This document shows positions 26,401 through 33,051 of a stretch of DNA of 38,984 bases, piece by piece. Source of the stretch: Myxococcales bacterium (GTDB lineage Bacteria; Myxococcota_A; Polyangia; Haliangiales; Haliangiaceae); assembly GCA_947483555.1 (NCBI GenBank), contig CANKMW010000091.1, forward strand, positions 1 to 38,984. The letters are read 5' to 3'. The notes below the pieces were generated by a model, which was not told the origin of the DNA, searched no databases, and worked only from the letters and a program-made list of their open reading frames with translations. A program made the translations under genes and the position numbers. How positions within the stretch are numbered: position 1 is the first letter of the stretch; each line of letters starts with the position of its first letter.

Positions 26401-27237
26401 GCCGACGCCGTCCCGCTCCTGACCCGCGCCGCCGAGCTCGCGGCCGGCCTCGGCCCCTCGGGATACGAGACCCAGGTCGTCGCCCTGGTGCTCCTGGGCT
26501 ACATCCTGCCCGGTCTCGATCGCCTCGAGGAAGCCCGCGCCGTGCTCGATCGCGTGATCGCGACGTGCACGCAGGCCGGGGATCGCTGGCACCTGGCGGC
26601 CGCTCACAACAACCGCGTGATGTTGTGGACGGCGCTCGGCGAGCGCGAACGTCTGATCGCGGATCTCGAGCAGGTGCGGGCGATCGGACGCGAGCTCGGC
26701 TACGACCGCATGGAGTGGTTCGCCCACTTCAACCTGGCCGAGGCCCTGTTCTGGATGGGCGACGTGGGGCCCGCGCTGACCAACGCCCGCGCCGCGATCG
26801 AGATCGACGACCGCAGCCTCGGCGAGCAGGCCCGCCCGCGCTCGCGCCTGTTGCTCGCCCGCATCCTGGCCTGGCACGGTGAGCTGGTCGCTGCCCGCGC
26901 CGCGTGGCTGCAGCTGCGAGCTCACCAGGACGCCGCGCGCCTCGAAGGCCGCGCCGACGCGTTGCTGGTGCCCGGCGAGCAGGTCCAGCTCGACGCGGTC
27001 GCGCGGGCGGCGACCGGGGCGACCGCGACCGACTGGGAGGACGTGCTCGAGCGTGCGCGCGCCAACCTGACCGGCCAGGAGCTCATCGAGATCTTCGAGT
27101 GCCGGGCGCGGGCCGCGTTGCGCGAGGGCCTGATCGACGAAGAGCGTGCGGCCATCACCGCGGCGCTCGAGATCGCGCGCGGGGTCCCCAACCTGAGCGG
27201 CCGGCGGCTGCGGGAGCGCCTCGACGCGGTGCGCTGA
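23455..27237 (+). CDS. PknK-like Ser/Thr kinase - STAND ATPase - TPR signalling protein
   Basis: A 1,260-residue multidomain protein. Residues 1-260 are a Hanks kinase: GRGGFAVVH loop, Lys34 in VAIK, HRDLTPSN at 124-131 and DLG (not DFG) at 142-144; Thr replaces the usual Lys after HRDL. Residues about 280-400 look like a degenerate class III nucleotide-cyclase fold (low certainty). Residues 425-700 are an AAA/STAND ATPase with Walker A GDPGQGKS (455-462) and Walker B VVVDDAH (578-584). The rest is TPR-like helices. Proteins of this layout (PknK family) link kinase signalling to an ATP-driven switch. It has no membrane helix. The start is the ATG that begins the kinase domain. It is divergent from the FHA sigma-54 activator. 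The 3' end is overlapped by the thioredoxin-like frame. Confidence 0.93.
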   Translation: MVVPGYRLEEELGRGGFAVVHRAIADDGRVVAIKLALDLPGAAARLDREAEALRALGVRHAPALVERGSVEGNGPFLVMEYVADPTLARVLADASAPLAPEPALALFSRIVRVVAAAHAAGVVHRDLTPSNILCGARVRLIDLGLAAPAGGTAGQTHVEEVIGTAAFMAPEQWRPGATHDERTDIYALGCLLQLMVTGAPPFGGSRGELQEAHLGQRPELPSRRVPTAAPFDELVIRCLAKAPGDRWPSAPALLDAASRVALTVVEPAAAPARRSAAVPTAMAFVLFATEREPTTIDQSLAARGARVVYGQAGRCAVAVDRSELALGVREAHALAQELVGDVTESALVDVLDATVRARASGPPRITAPALSSADRYPAPGDPPGVQIGARAAAHLDAPRRVIPGREDRWSLDEAAPAPAVVVATLFGRERELAELEATVDDVVAGHGPIVTTVIGDPGQGKSRFAQELVSRLRARGLTVIATRAGEPLGGDLDAHLRELVRVALRIDPDLTAADAEGRVRSELEPVAWAAVAVVMGWRRPDDDELVGLAIAPGALRTIAARTAGLALRDRARREPLAVVVDDAHFADVASLDALELAALAEAGAPLWVCALARPELRASRPAWGQRARRHRAWQLGALDDDAADALARAALAPVTDVSASALAHLRARAGGTPLLLLELIAALRRAGAIRRHGKGSAWYLASDELDRLTSIASVSELAGRELAALAPAMVAHAELVAVLGDTVDVAEVRAVIAMLDARGSAGDLPLDARVGLERLAAAGCLVDLGGGRFGFRHALVRDAIQRAIPTARRERLHAAAADQLGVAADAVTDAQRLPRLASHLAGAGRRAEAALAFAGLALDARLRHAYVDAERSYSAALAELDGDGRLRCELLQQRGVVRTRLGRYGDARVDLDAALAAAEPSSSDAVAILLDLAMTLDWCDEWRGSEQATERAAAAAGAQPPPAIEARLALARGRSHHRFSRDADAVPLLTRAAELAAGLGPSGYETQVVALVLLGYILPGLDRLEEARAVLDRVIATCTQAGDRWHLAAAHNNRVMLWTALGERERLIADLEQVRAIGRELGYDRMEWFAHFNLAEALFWMGDVGPALTNARAAIEIDDRSLGEQARPRSRLLLARILAWHGELVAARAAWLQLRAHQDAARLEGRADALLVPGEQVQLDAVARAATGATATDWEDVLERARANLTGQELIEIFECRARAALREGLIDEERAAITAALEIARGVPNLSGRRLRERLDAVR

Positions 27238-27659
27238 TCGTGGTCGTGATCGTGACCGTGCTCGTGATCGTGGTTGCAGCCCGGGCCGTGCTCGTGGTCC
27301 GCCTCGTGCGCCGCGATCTCCTTCTTGACCTGCTCCATGTCGAGCGCGCGCGCCTTCTCGACCAGCTGGTCGAGCGCCGCCGCCGGCAGGGCCCCGCTCT
27401 CGCGGAACAGGAGGACACCGTCGCGGAACAGCATCAACGTCGGGATGGCCTGGATGCCGGCGGCCGCGGCCAGCTCTTCCTGGGCCTCGGTGTCGATCTT
27501 GCCGAAGACCACGTCGCCGAACTTGTCCGACGCCGCCTCGAAGACAGGCGCGAACTGGCGGCACGGGCCACACCACTGGGCCCAGAAATCGAGCAGGACG
27601 ATGCCGTCCTTCTCGATGGTGTTCTGGAAGTTGTCCAGGTTGATCTCGACGGTAGACAT
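26922..27659 (-). CDS. Thioredoxin with His-rich tail; C terminus overlaps kinase gene
   Basis: Residues 1-107 are a complete thioredoxin with FWAQWCGPC (redox Cys pair) and the cis-proline region AIPTLMLF, so it should reduce disulfides in the cytosol. A helix then leads to a tail of about 22 residues rich in His-Asp and His-Glu (HDHEHGHDHDHD), a probable metal-binding segment. After that the frame continues without a stop for about 105 Arg/Ser-rich residues that lie antisense to the end of the PknK-like gene (316 bp overlap) and look non-genuine. No frame offers an early stop; the +1 frame would end at 27155. The true C terminus is therefore unclear: a real long overlap, a lost stop, or a sequence error in the His repeats. 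GAGAGG lies 5 nt before the ATG. It is downstream of the Coq4-like gene (76 bp). Confidence 0.8.
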   Translation of the reverse strand: MSTVEINLDNFQNTIEKDGIVLLDFWAQWCGPCRQFAPVFEAASDKFGDVVFGKIDTEAQEELAAAAGIQAIPTLMLFRDGVLLFRESGALPAAALDQLVEKARALDMEQVKKEIAAHEADHEHGPGCNHDHEHGHDHDHDQRTASRRSRSRRPLRLGTPRAISSAAVMAARSSSIRPSRNAARARHSKISMSSWPVRLARARSSTSSQSVAVAPVAARATASSWTCSPGTSNASARPSRRAASW

Positions 27660-27735
27660 GCTGACCTCTCGCTGTTCCCCGGACCATACGACGAGACGCG
27701 GCCCGGCGCACCCCGCCAGACGGTCAGGCCGTCGC

Positions 27736-28404
27736 CTACTGCAGCCAGCGTCGCTCGAGCGGCCGTACGTTGTACCGGGCGCGGACCTCGGCCAGCGGCA
27801 GCTCCCACTCGTCCTCCCAGATCACCTTGATCAGCGGCGCCGCGTCACGGCCGACCTCGTAGGCCTCGCGCAGCGAATGGCGCAGCGCGCCCCATCGCCG
27901 CTCGAGCACGATGTGCTTGATCGAGCCAAGGGTCACCACCATCGCCGACACCGGCAGGCGCATCTGGCCCCAGGTGAAGGCGTGGATGACCACCTCCTCG
28001 TGGCCGGTGACGCCGATGTCGAGCAACGCGTGCCAGACGTCGTGGGTCTGGCGGAAGCGGCGCATCAGGTACGCCATCTCCTCGTCCTCGACGTGGCGGG
28101 TGAGCGCGGCCTGGTAGTCGGCGCTGAGTCCGTTACCGTCGAGGTGGCGGACGTAGGCGCTGCCGAGCGTGGGAGCGGGCAGCCGGCGGAGCGCCTCGTA
28201 GTCGACCATCCGGCTCGACAGCTCGGGACGCTCGTCGAGGATGCGGCGACCGTCGGGATCGTGCTTCAGCTCGGCGAGCAGCTTCCGGTACGCGGGGCGC
28301 CCGGTGATCTCCTCGACCCGGTGGATCTCGCTGGTCAGGTCGGAGTCACCGAGCACGCGCACGACGGCGCGCCCGACCAGGTAGCTATCGCGTGCCAGGC
28401 CCAT
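27736..28404 (-). CDS. Coq4-like protein
   Basis: A 222-residue protein of the Coq4 family, which in eukaryotes organises the ubiquinone biosynthetic complex and takes part in a decarboxylation/hydroxylation step on the quinone ring. The zinc-binding motif HDxxH-x11-E is complete: HDVWH at 121-125 and Glu137. The preceding helical region and the LGSIKHIVLERR segment also fit the family. Whether this organism makes ubiquinone cannot be judged here, and no other quinone genes are present; bacterial homologues may act on another prenyl-quinone. The ATG at 28402-28404 lacks a strong ribosome site. TTGACC lies 17 bp upstream of a poor -10 element that ends about 6 nt before the ATG. It is divergent from the CxxCH lipoprotein. 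Confidence 0.82.
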   Translation of the reverse strand: MGLARDSYLVGRAVVRVLGDSDLTSEIHRVEEITGRPAYRKLLAELKHDPDGRRILDERPELSSRMVDYEALRRLPAPTLGSAYVRHLDGNGLSADYQAALTRHVEDEEMAYLMRRFRQTHDVWHALLDIGVTGHEEVVIHAFTWGQMRLPVSAMVVTLGSIKHIVLERRWGALRHSLREAYEVGRDAAPLIKVIWEDEWELPLAEVRARYNVRPLERRWLQ

Positions 28405-28420
28405 GACCGCAGGTTGGCCC

Positions 28421-28437
28421 GACCGCTCGCGACGGTC
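28421..28437. promoter_or_regulatory. Inverted repeat GACCG-N7-CGGTC
   Basis: Perfect 5 bp arms overlapping the putative -35 (TTGACC) of the Coq4-like gene and about 105 bp upstream of the sigma-54-like site at 28539. It could be an operator or an activator site; the arms are short, so this is weak. Confidence 0.3.
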
Positions 28438-28538
28438 AACCGCGGCCGGGGTGGACCCTCCCCCCGACGTGTGAAGCGTTCGTACAGGTGCGGCTCGTCG
28501 ATTCGCGCGGTTGCGGCCCATCTCGGACGCCTTCGGGC

Positions 28539-28554
28539 GGGCACACGCCTTGCG
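28539..28554 (+). promoter_or_regulatory. Sigma-54-type promoter before the CxxCH lipoprotein
   Basis: GGCAC-N5-TTGC is an exact match to the conserved core of -24/-12 promoters (GG 28540-28541, GC 28552-28553). Only the outer T of the -24 box and the final A/T differ. Predicted start near 28565, 4 nt before the ATG at 28569 and 16 nt before a second in-frame ATG at 28581. Confidence 0.55.
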
Positions 28555-28568
28555 ATGGCATCCCAGCG

Positions 28569-29081
28569 ATGTTCTCCCCCATGCGGTCCCTCCTCGCGCT
28601 CGCACTGTTCATCACCGGGTGTGACGTCGGCTCGGTGCTGCCGTCCGAGCTCGGGGTCGACGGAGCGGTAGGCAGCGACGGCAGCGCCAGCAACGGCGAC
28701 GGTGCGTCCGTGGCGTGCGAGCCGGTGGCGTCCCAGCTCCCCAACGGCGAGCACAACCCCGGGCAGGCCTGCCTCACCTGCCACAACGGGCAGACGGCGA
28801 CGCGCTTCACGCTCGGCGGCACCGTCTTCACCACCGCGCAGAGCGCGACCCCGGTGCCGGCCGCCACCATCGTCGTCACCGACGCCAACAACGTGGTCAC
28901 CAAGCTGGTCACCGCCAGCAACGGCAACTTCTACAGCTCGAGGACCTTCGTGTACCCGGTGAAGGTCACCGCCAGCAAGTGTCCCGACACCCGGCCGATG
29001 ATCGCCGAGGTCGCGACCGCCGGCGGCGACTGCAACACCTGCCATCAGCCCGGCCAGAGCGGACGCGTGTTCCTGCCCTGA
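28569..29081 (+). CDS. Lipoprotein with two CxxCH heme-binding motifs
   Basis: A 170-residue lipoprotein (lipobox ITGC, Cys18) with a Gly/Ser/Asp linker. It carries two CxxCH motifs (CLTCH at 68-72 and CNTCH at 155-159) flanking a domain of about 60 residues that resembles a carboxypeptidase-regulatory beta-sandwich (GGTVF, TDANNVVTKLVTASNGNFYSS). CxxCH is the attachment site for heme c, so it may be a diheme electron-transfer lipoprotein at the cell surface. The same cysteines could be structural, because no typical distal ligand can be assigned with confidence. Starts at 28569 or 28581 are both possible. A sigma-54-like site directly precedes it. Confidence 0.7.
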   Translation: MFSPMRSLLALALFITGCDVGSVLPSELGVDGAVGSDGSASNGDGASVACEPVASQLPNGEHNPGQACLTCHNGQTATRFTLGGTVFTTAQSATPVPAATIVVTDANNVVTKLVTASNGNFYSSRTFVYPVKVTASKCPDTRPMIAEVATAGGDCNTCHQPGQSGRVFLP

Positions 29082-29132
29082 GCGGGCCCTGCGCTGGCCT
29101 GACGGCGCCGCCCGTGGGAAGCTCGGCGCCGG

Positions 29133-29915
29133 GTGTCGTCGCTCGCCGAGCTGGTCCTGCGTCGACGCCGCGCTCGCGGCACCGTGGCCGAGCGCGGCTG
29201 GGAGCAGCTGTGGTCGCGCGTGTTCGACGACGGCACGACGCTCGGCCGCGCGATCGACATCGAGCCGCACATGGTGCGCATGATCCCGTCGCGGCCGCTG
29301 CTCACCTTCGTCGCCGTCGGGGCCTGGCCGATGCAGTACTTCTTCCGCTGGGCCGCGTTCGCGGTGATCGAGGACGTGCCGTTCCTGATCCCGCCGGTGC
29401 GCGGGCCCGAGGCGTCGGTGAGCCTCGAGCGGGTGCGTGCCTACGACGTGCCCGACCTCGACGATCCCGACTGGCAGGGTGAGCTGGGCCGCGCCTACCG
29501 CCGCGCCGCCGGCATCGACACCCTGGCGCCGACCTCCAGCGCGTCGAGCGTGCCGTCGGTCGATCTGGGGCCCTCGATCATGAGCGCGTTGCCCGACGAG
29601 GAGGTCATCCGCCTCCTCGAGTGGCTGGCCCGCATGACCGGGGTCGGCCGCTGGGGCGTGAGCGAGGCCGAGCTGACCCCGGGCCTCGACGGGTGCCGGG
29701 CCGCGATCGGCGAGCTGCCGCGCGACGTGGCGGCGTGGGAGGGCAAACCCGGCGCGGTGGCGTCGGTGCGGCTCGATCACGAGCTCGCCGGTCAGTCGGG
29801 CGGACGCCGCGTCGAGGTGGCCGCGTGCCGGCTGACCCGCGGCACCGCGGGCGCGTGGCGCTTCACGCGCACGATCATCGCCGAGCACGAGCGCGAGGGC
29901 ACGCCCCTGAGCTGA
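29133..29915 (+). CDS. Protein of unknown function, coupled to TauE-like permease
   Basis: A 260-residue soluble protein. I recognise no family. Visible features are a basic N terminus (LRRRRARG), a hydrophobic stretch around residues 57-90 that is not clearly a membrane helix (it contains Trp, Pro and charged residues), and an acidic middle (AYDVPDLDDPDWQGE). There are no catalytic motifs. The start is uncertain: I took the GTG at 29133, which has only a distant GGGA upstream. The stop TGA overlaps the ATG of the next gene (TGATG), so translation of the two is probably coupled, which hints at a role with the transporter. Confidence 0.6.
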   Translation: MSSLAELVLRRRRARGTVAERGWEQLWSRVFDDGTTLGRAIDIEPHMVRMIPSRPLLTFVAVGAWPMQYFFRWAAFAVIEDVPFLIPPVRGPEASVSLERVRAYDVPDLDDPDWQGELGRAYRRAAGIDTLAPTSSASSVPSVDLGPSIMSALPDEEVIRLLEWLARMTGVGRWGVSEAELTPGLDGCRAAIGELPRDVAAWEGKPGAVASVRLDHELAGQSGGRRVEVAACRLTRGTAGAWRFTRTIIAEHEREGTPLS

Positions 29916-30679
29916 TGTCGACGCACGATCTGTTGATCTTGTCGGCGGTGCTCGGCGCCGGTGCCTTCGTCGAGTCGGTGGCCGGGTTCGGCGGCACGGT
30001 GATGGCGCTATCGCTGGGCGCGCGCTGGTTCGGGATCGAGGCGCTCCTGGCCTGGTTCCTCCCCCTCAACCTCGGGCTGTCCCTGGCCCTGGCCCTGCGC
30101 GGACGCCCGGCGATCGAGTGGCGTGCGCTGGGGACGGCGATCCTGCCGATGATGCTGCTCGGGCTGGCGGGCGGGACCGCGCTGGCCTGGGTGGTCGACG
30201 CCGAGGGCGCGCGGGCGATGTTCGCGGCGCTGGTGATCGTGGTGGCGCTGGCCGAGATCGCGGTGCAGGTGACGGCCCGGGCCCGCGCGGCCGACGCGCC
30301 GCCCCGGCGCGTGCCGATGATCGCGCAGCGCGGCCTCCTGCTCGGCGCGGGCGTGGTCCACGGCCTGTTCGCGACCGGCGGCCCGCTGGCGGTCGCGGTC
30401 ATCTCGCGGAACATCCGGACCAAGACGGCGCTGCGGGCGACCCTGGCGGTGATGTGGTTCGTGCTGAACGTGATCGTGCTGAGCCGGCTGGCCGTGCGCG
30501 GGCACGTGGATGCGGACTCGCTGGTCGGGTCGGCGCAGCTGGTGCCGGCGATGGCGGTGGGGATGGTGTTCGGCGAGGTCGTGCACCGGCGCACCAGCGA
30601 GACCTGGTTCCGCGCCGTGGTGGCGGGGCTCCTGCTGGTGACCGGCACCCTGCTCTTGCACGCGTCGCTGACGCGATAG
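29915..30679 (+). CDS. TauE/SafE-family (sulfite exporter type) membrane permease
   Basis: A 254-residue, eight-helix membrane protein. It opens with the family hallmark of a Gly-rich re-entrant helix (AGAFVESVAGFGG) and has a second copy after the cytoplasmic loop (GVVHGLFATGGPL), matching the duplicated structure of TauE/SafE proteins. These export organosulfur or sulfite-type anions across the inner membrane; the substrate here cannot be predicted. The start overlaps the preceding stop by 1 nt. It converges with the Cys-rich lipoprotein (10 bp between stops). Confidence 0.9.
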   Translation: MSTHDLLILSAVLGAGAFVESVAGFGGTVMALSLGARWFGIEALLAWFLPLNLGLSLALALRGRPAIEWRALGTAILPMMLLGLAGGTALAWVVDAEGARAMFAALVIVVALAEIAVQVTARARAADAPPRRVPMIAQRGLLLGAGVVHGLFATGGPLAVAVISRNIRTKTALRATLAVMWFVLNVIVLSRLAVRGHVDADSLVGSAQLVPAMAVGMVFGEVVHRRTSETWFRAVVAGLLLVTGTLLLHASLTR

Positions 30680-30689
30680 CCGCGCCGGC

Positions 30690-31097
30690 TCAGCCCGGGC
30701 AGCTGCCGCCGCTCTCGACCGGCATCAGCTCGCCGTCGCCGCAGGCCAGGCGGCACGTCGAGTCTGGCGAGCACGACAGCGAACAGCTGCCGGAGCAGCG
30801 GATGTCGCAGGTGGCGCCCTCGCTGCACGACACGCTGCCGCTGGCCCCGAGCGTCATCGTGCACGTCGAGCCGCCCGAGCAGTCGATGCTGCAGGAGTTG
30901 CCGCAGGTCCCGCTGCACGTGTTGTCGTCGGTGCAGCTCAGCGTGCAGCTGTTGCCGGCGCAGCTGGAGCCGTCGATGTCGCAGGCGGTGCCGGCCTCAC
31001 ATGCGCACGAGGTGCCCGTGCATGTAGGTGGTGAAGCGTCGCTGCCGCAGGCCGCGAACGCGAGGAGCAGGATCCCGAGCGAGAGGAAGCGCATCAT
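30690..31097 (-). CDS. Cysteine-rich repeat lipoprotein
   Basis: A 135-residue lipoprotein (lipobox FAAC, Cys17) with about 20 further cysteines. The mature part consists of short repeats of the type xSCxLxC, GxTC and GxSC spaced every 5-9 residues, suggesting a stack of small disulfide-linked turns or a short beta-helix. It has no enzymatic motif; probably a rigid surface protein. I chose the first of two consecutive ATGs (31095-31097), with GGAG 8 nt upstream. It lies 115 bp downstream of the membrane kinase on the same strand and may be co-transcribed. The gap 31098-31212 holds nothing else I can recognise. Confidence 0.75.
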   Translation of the reverse strand: MMRFLSLGILLLAFAACGSDASPPTCTGTSCACEAGTACDIDGSSCAGNSCTLSCTDDNTCSGTCGNSCSIDCSGGSTCTMTLGASGSVSCSEGATCDIRCSGSCSLSCSPDSTCRLACGDGELMPVESGGSCPG

Positions 31098-31212
31098 CGC
31101 GCTCGCTCCGTGCAAACGCCACACCCGGCTCGGACGACGTGGAAACGCCCGTGACGACTGTCGCGTCATCGCGGAGGCGTGTACCGGAGTTGCACAGCGA
31201 CCGCGATCGATG

Positions 31213-32835
31213 TCAGGGCGCCGGTGGCGGTGGCGGCTCGAGCGGTTCGACGTGCTTGATGTCGCGGTCGGCCGGCACCTCGATGGTGACGGTGCGGGTG
31301 ACGCCGAGCGGAGCGTTGGTGAAGTGGATGCGGTGCGGGCCGGGGGTGAGCGAGATCGTCTCCGGGGTCTGGTGCGGCGTCGGATCGTCGTCGACGGTGA
31401 AGTCGGCCCACGGGGTGGCGCCGATGGTGACCTTGCGGGTGTGGGCGGGGGTGATGGCCGCGGAGGCGTCGGTGGCGGGCGCGGCGTCAGATGGCGGACG
31501 GCGGGCGTCGGAGACGGGGAGCGCAGGGGTGGAGGCGTCGGGGGTGGTGGTGGGGGCGGCGTCGGCGCGCGCAGCCGCAGCCGCAGCCGCATCGGCAGCC
31601 GCAGCCGCATCGGCAGCCGCAGCCGCATCGGCGGTCGTAGCTGCATCGGCGGCGGAGGACGAGGGGCGGGGTCGGCCGGTCGAGAGGAGGACGACGATGG
31701 CGAGGATCATCGCGATGCCGACGAGGATCACGGCCGGGAGGTAGCGGCGAGAAGGCGCGGGCGCCGGCGGTGGTGGCGCGATCTTCTCGATCTCGGGCGG
31801 CGGCTCGGCGATGGGCGCCACCAGCTCGTCGGCGGCGACGGCGGTCTCGGCGAGCGAGCGCATGGTGGCCGGATCGAGGTCGGCCTCGATCGAGGCGGCG
31901 GTGACCGCGTCGAGCGGCTCGCCCTCGTCCTTGCCGGCGTCGGAGCTCCAGACGGTGACCAGCCAGTCGGCGAGCTGGAGCGTCGGGGCCGGTCCCGGCT
32001 CGGCCGCGCGCGCATCGACCAGGTAGCGATCGAGCGCCTCGAGCATGGCGGCCGCGTCGGAGAAGCGCGCACCGGGCTCGCGCTGGGTCGCGCGCTCGAT
32101 GATCTCGATGAGGCCGGGCGGCCCCTCGGGCAACGCGGGCAGGCCGCCGCTGCGGGTGAGCTCGAGCAGCTCGGCCTTGGGCAGGCCGCGCCGCACCCGC
32201 TTGCCGGTCAGCATCTCCCACAGCACGAGGCCGAGGCCGTAGAGATCCGCGCGCGCGTCGGTGGGCTCGTAGCGGGCCTGCTCGGGCGCCATGTACGCGA
32301 TCGTGCCGCGCACGTCGCCGCCGGGATCGCCGGCCAGCGCGGCCACACCGAAGTCGGTGAGCTTCACCTCGCCGGCCCACGACAGGAGCACGTTGCGCGG
32401 CGTGACGTCGCGGTGGACCACGCCGAGCAACGCGCCGTCGGGCCCCTTGCGGCGGTGGGCGTGATCGAGGGCGCGGCAGCACTCGGCGGCGATGAACGCG
32501 CACAGGAGCGGCGGTGGTGGCGCGGCCGATCGGCGCAGCGTGGCGCCCAGATCGCGGCCCTCGACGTGCTCCATGGCCAGGAACGCCGCGTCGCCCACCC
32601 GTCCGAAGTCGAAGACCGGGACGATGTTCTGGTGGTTGAGCGTCATCGACAGCCGGGCCTCGCGCACGAACAGCTCGAGGAACGTGGTGTCGCCGGGCTT
32701 CTGCGGGCGCACGCGCTTGATGACCAGCCGCTTCTCGAGCCCGGCCACCCGGCGGCGGGCCAGGTAGACGTCGGCCATGCCACCCCGCCCGAGCAGCCGG
32801 AGCAGCTCGTAGCGTCCCAGCACCGTGGCGGCCAT
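31213..32835 (-). CDS. Membrane-anchored Ser/Thr protein kinase with PEGA-like C terminus
   Basis: A 540-residue kinase: GRGGMADVY loop, Lys40, HRDVTPRN at 141-148 (Thr where Lys is usual), DFG at 161-163 and MAPEQ. A cytoplasmic linker follows, then one membrane helix (LPAVILVGIAMILAIVVLL, about 370-390), an Ala/Asp repeat linker, and a C-terminal domain with a PEGA-like pattern (TIGATPWADFTVDD...LTPGPHRIHF) that should lie outside the cytoplasm and may bind envelope components. TATAGT ends 8 nt before the ATG and there is no ribosome site, suggesting a leaderless mRNA. It is divergent from the glycosyltransferase fusion gene and upstream of the Cys-rich lipoprotein. Confidence 0.93.
   Translation of the reverse strand: MAATVLGRYELLRLLGRGGMADVYLARRRVAGLEKRLVIKRVRPQKPGDTTFLELFVREARLSMTLNHQNIVPVFDFGRVGDAAFLAMEHVEGRDLGATLRRSAAPPPPLLCAFIAAECCRALDHAHRRKGPDGALLGVVHRDVTPRNVLLSWAGEVKLTDFGVAALAGDPGGDVRGTIAYMAPEQARYEPTDARADLYGLGLVLWEMLTGKRVRRGLPKAELLELTRSGGLPALPEGPPGLIEIIERATQREPGARFSDAAAMLEALDRYLVDARAAEPGPAPTLQLADWLVTVWSSDAGKDEGEPLDAVTAASIEADLDPATMRSLAETAVAADELVAPIAEPPPEIEKIAPPPPAPAPSRRYLPAVILVGIAMILAIVVLLSTGRPRPSSSAADAATTADAAAAADAAAAADAAAAAAARADAAPTTTPDASTPALPVSDARRPPSDAAPATDASAAITPAHTRKVTIGATPWADFTVDDDPTPHQTPETISLTPGPHRIHFTNAPLGVTRTVTIEVPADRDIKHVEPLEPPPPPAP
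31570..31647 (-). repeat. 18-bp coding repeat (Asp-Ala5) in kinase linker
   Basis: Two perfect 18 bp units (31594-31611 and 31612-31629), with degenerate copies on both sides, encode repeated Asp-Ala-Ala-Ala-Ala-Ala. They lie right after the membrane helix and probably form a flexible or helical spacer that changes length by slippage. Confidence 0.8.
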
Positions 32836-33051
32836 CGCCGCGCACTATACCTCGCCGATCCAGCTCGAATGCGGGCTCGCGCCCCCGGCCGGAGCCGTCC
32901 TCCGTGGAGGCCCGAGTCACCAGGCGGCGCGGCTGGGGCTCGGCGGCCACGGCAGCCGACACCCGATCGTCGATCGCCCGCGATCTCCGTCGAGCGCGGC
33001 GTTACCCGCGCGCTGCCCGACGATGACGAACGCACCCGATACCGTGGAGAG
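32836..33051. other. Divergent intergenic region, kinase / glycosyltransferase fusion
   Basis: This 216 bp region holds the TATAGT element at its left end, a small palindrome CCTCC-GT-GGAGG at 32899-32910 and a GGAGAG ribosome site just before the ATG at 33052. I see no sigma-54 match. Confidence 0.4.
32844..32849 (-). promoter_or_regulatory. Putative -10 element (TATAGT) of the membrane kinase gene
   Basis: TATAGT on the minus strand ends exactly 8 nt before the kinase ATG, the same spacing as TATACT before the sigma-54 activator gene. No clear -35 hexamer is visible. Confidence 0.45.

Noticed and set aside
23456..26921. Long minus-strand open frames opposite the PknK-like gene
   Set aside because: They lack domains and are Arg/Gln/Gly-rich. 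The plus frame has kinase, ATPase and TPR motifs in order.
31100..31212. TGGCGTTTGCA upstream of the Cys-rich lipoprotein as a sigma-54 site
   Set aside because: The spacing between the two boxes is wrong (no GG-N10-GC), so sigma-54 polymerase would not be expected to use it.
30680..33051. In-frame upstream extension of the glycosyltransferase fusion
   Set aside because: The extension is antisense to the Cys-rich lipoprotein and the kinase and has no ribosome site. The protein family starts at the ATG at 33052.
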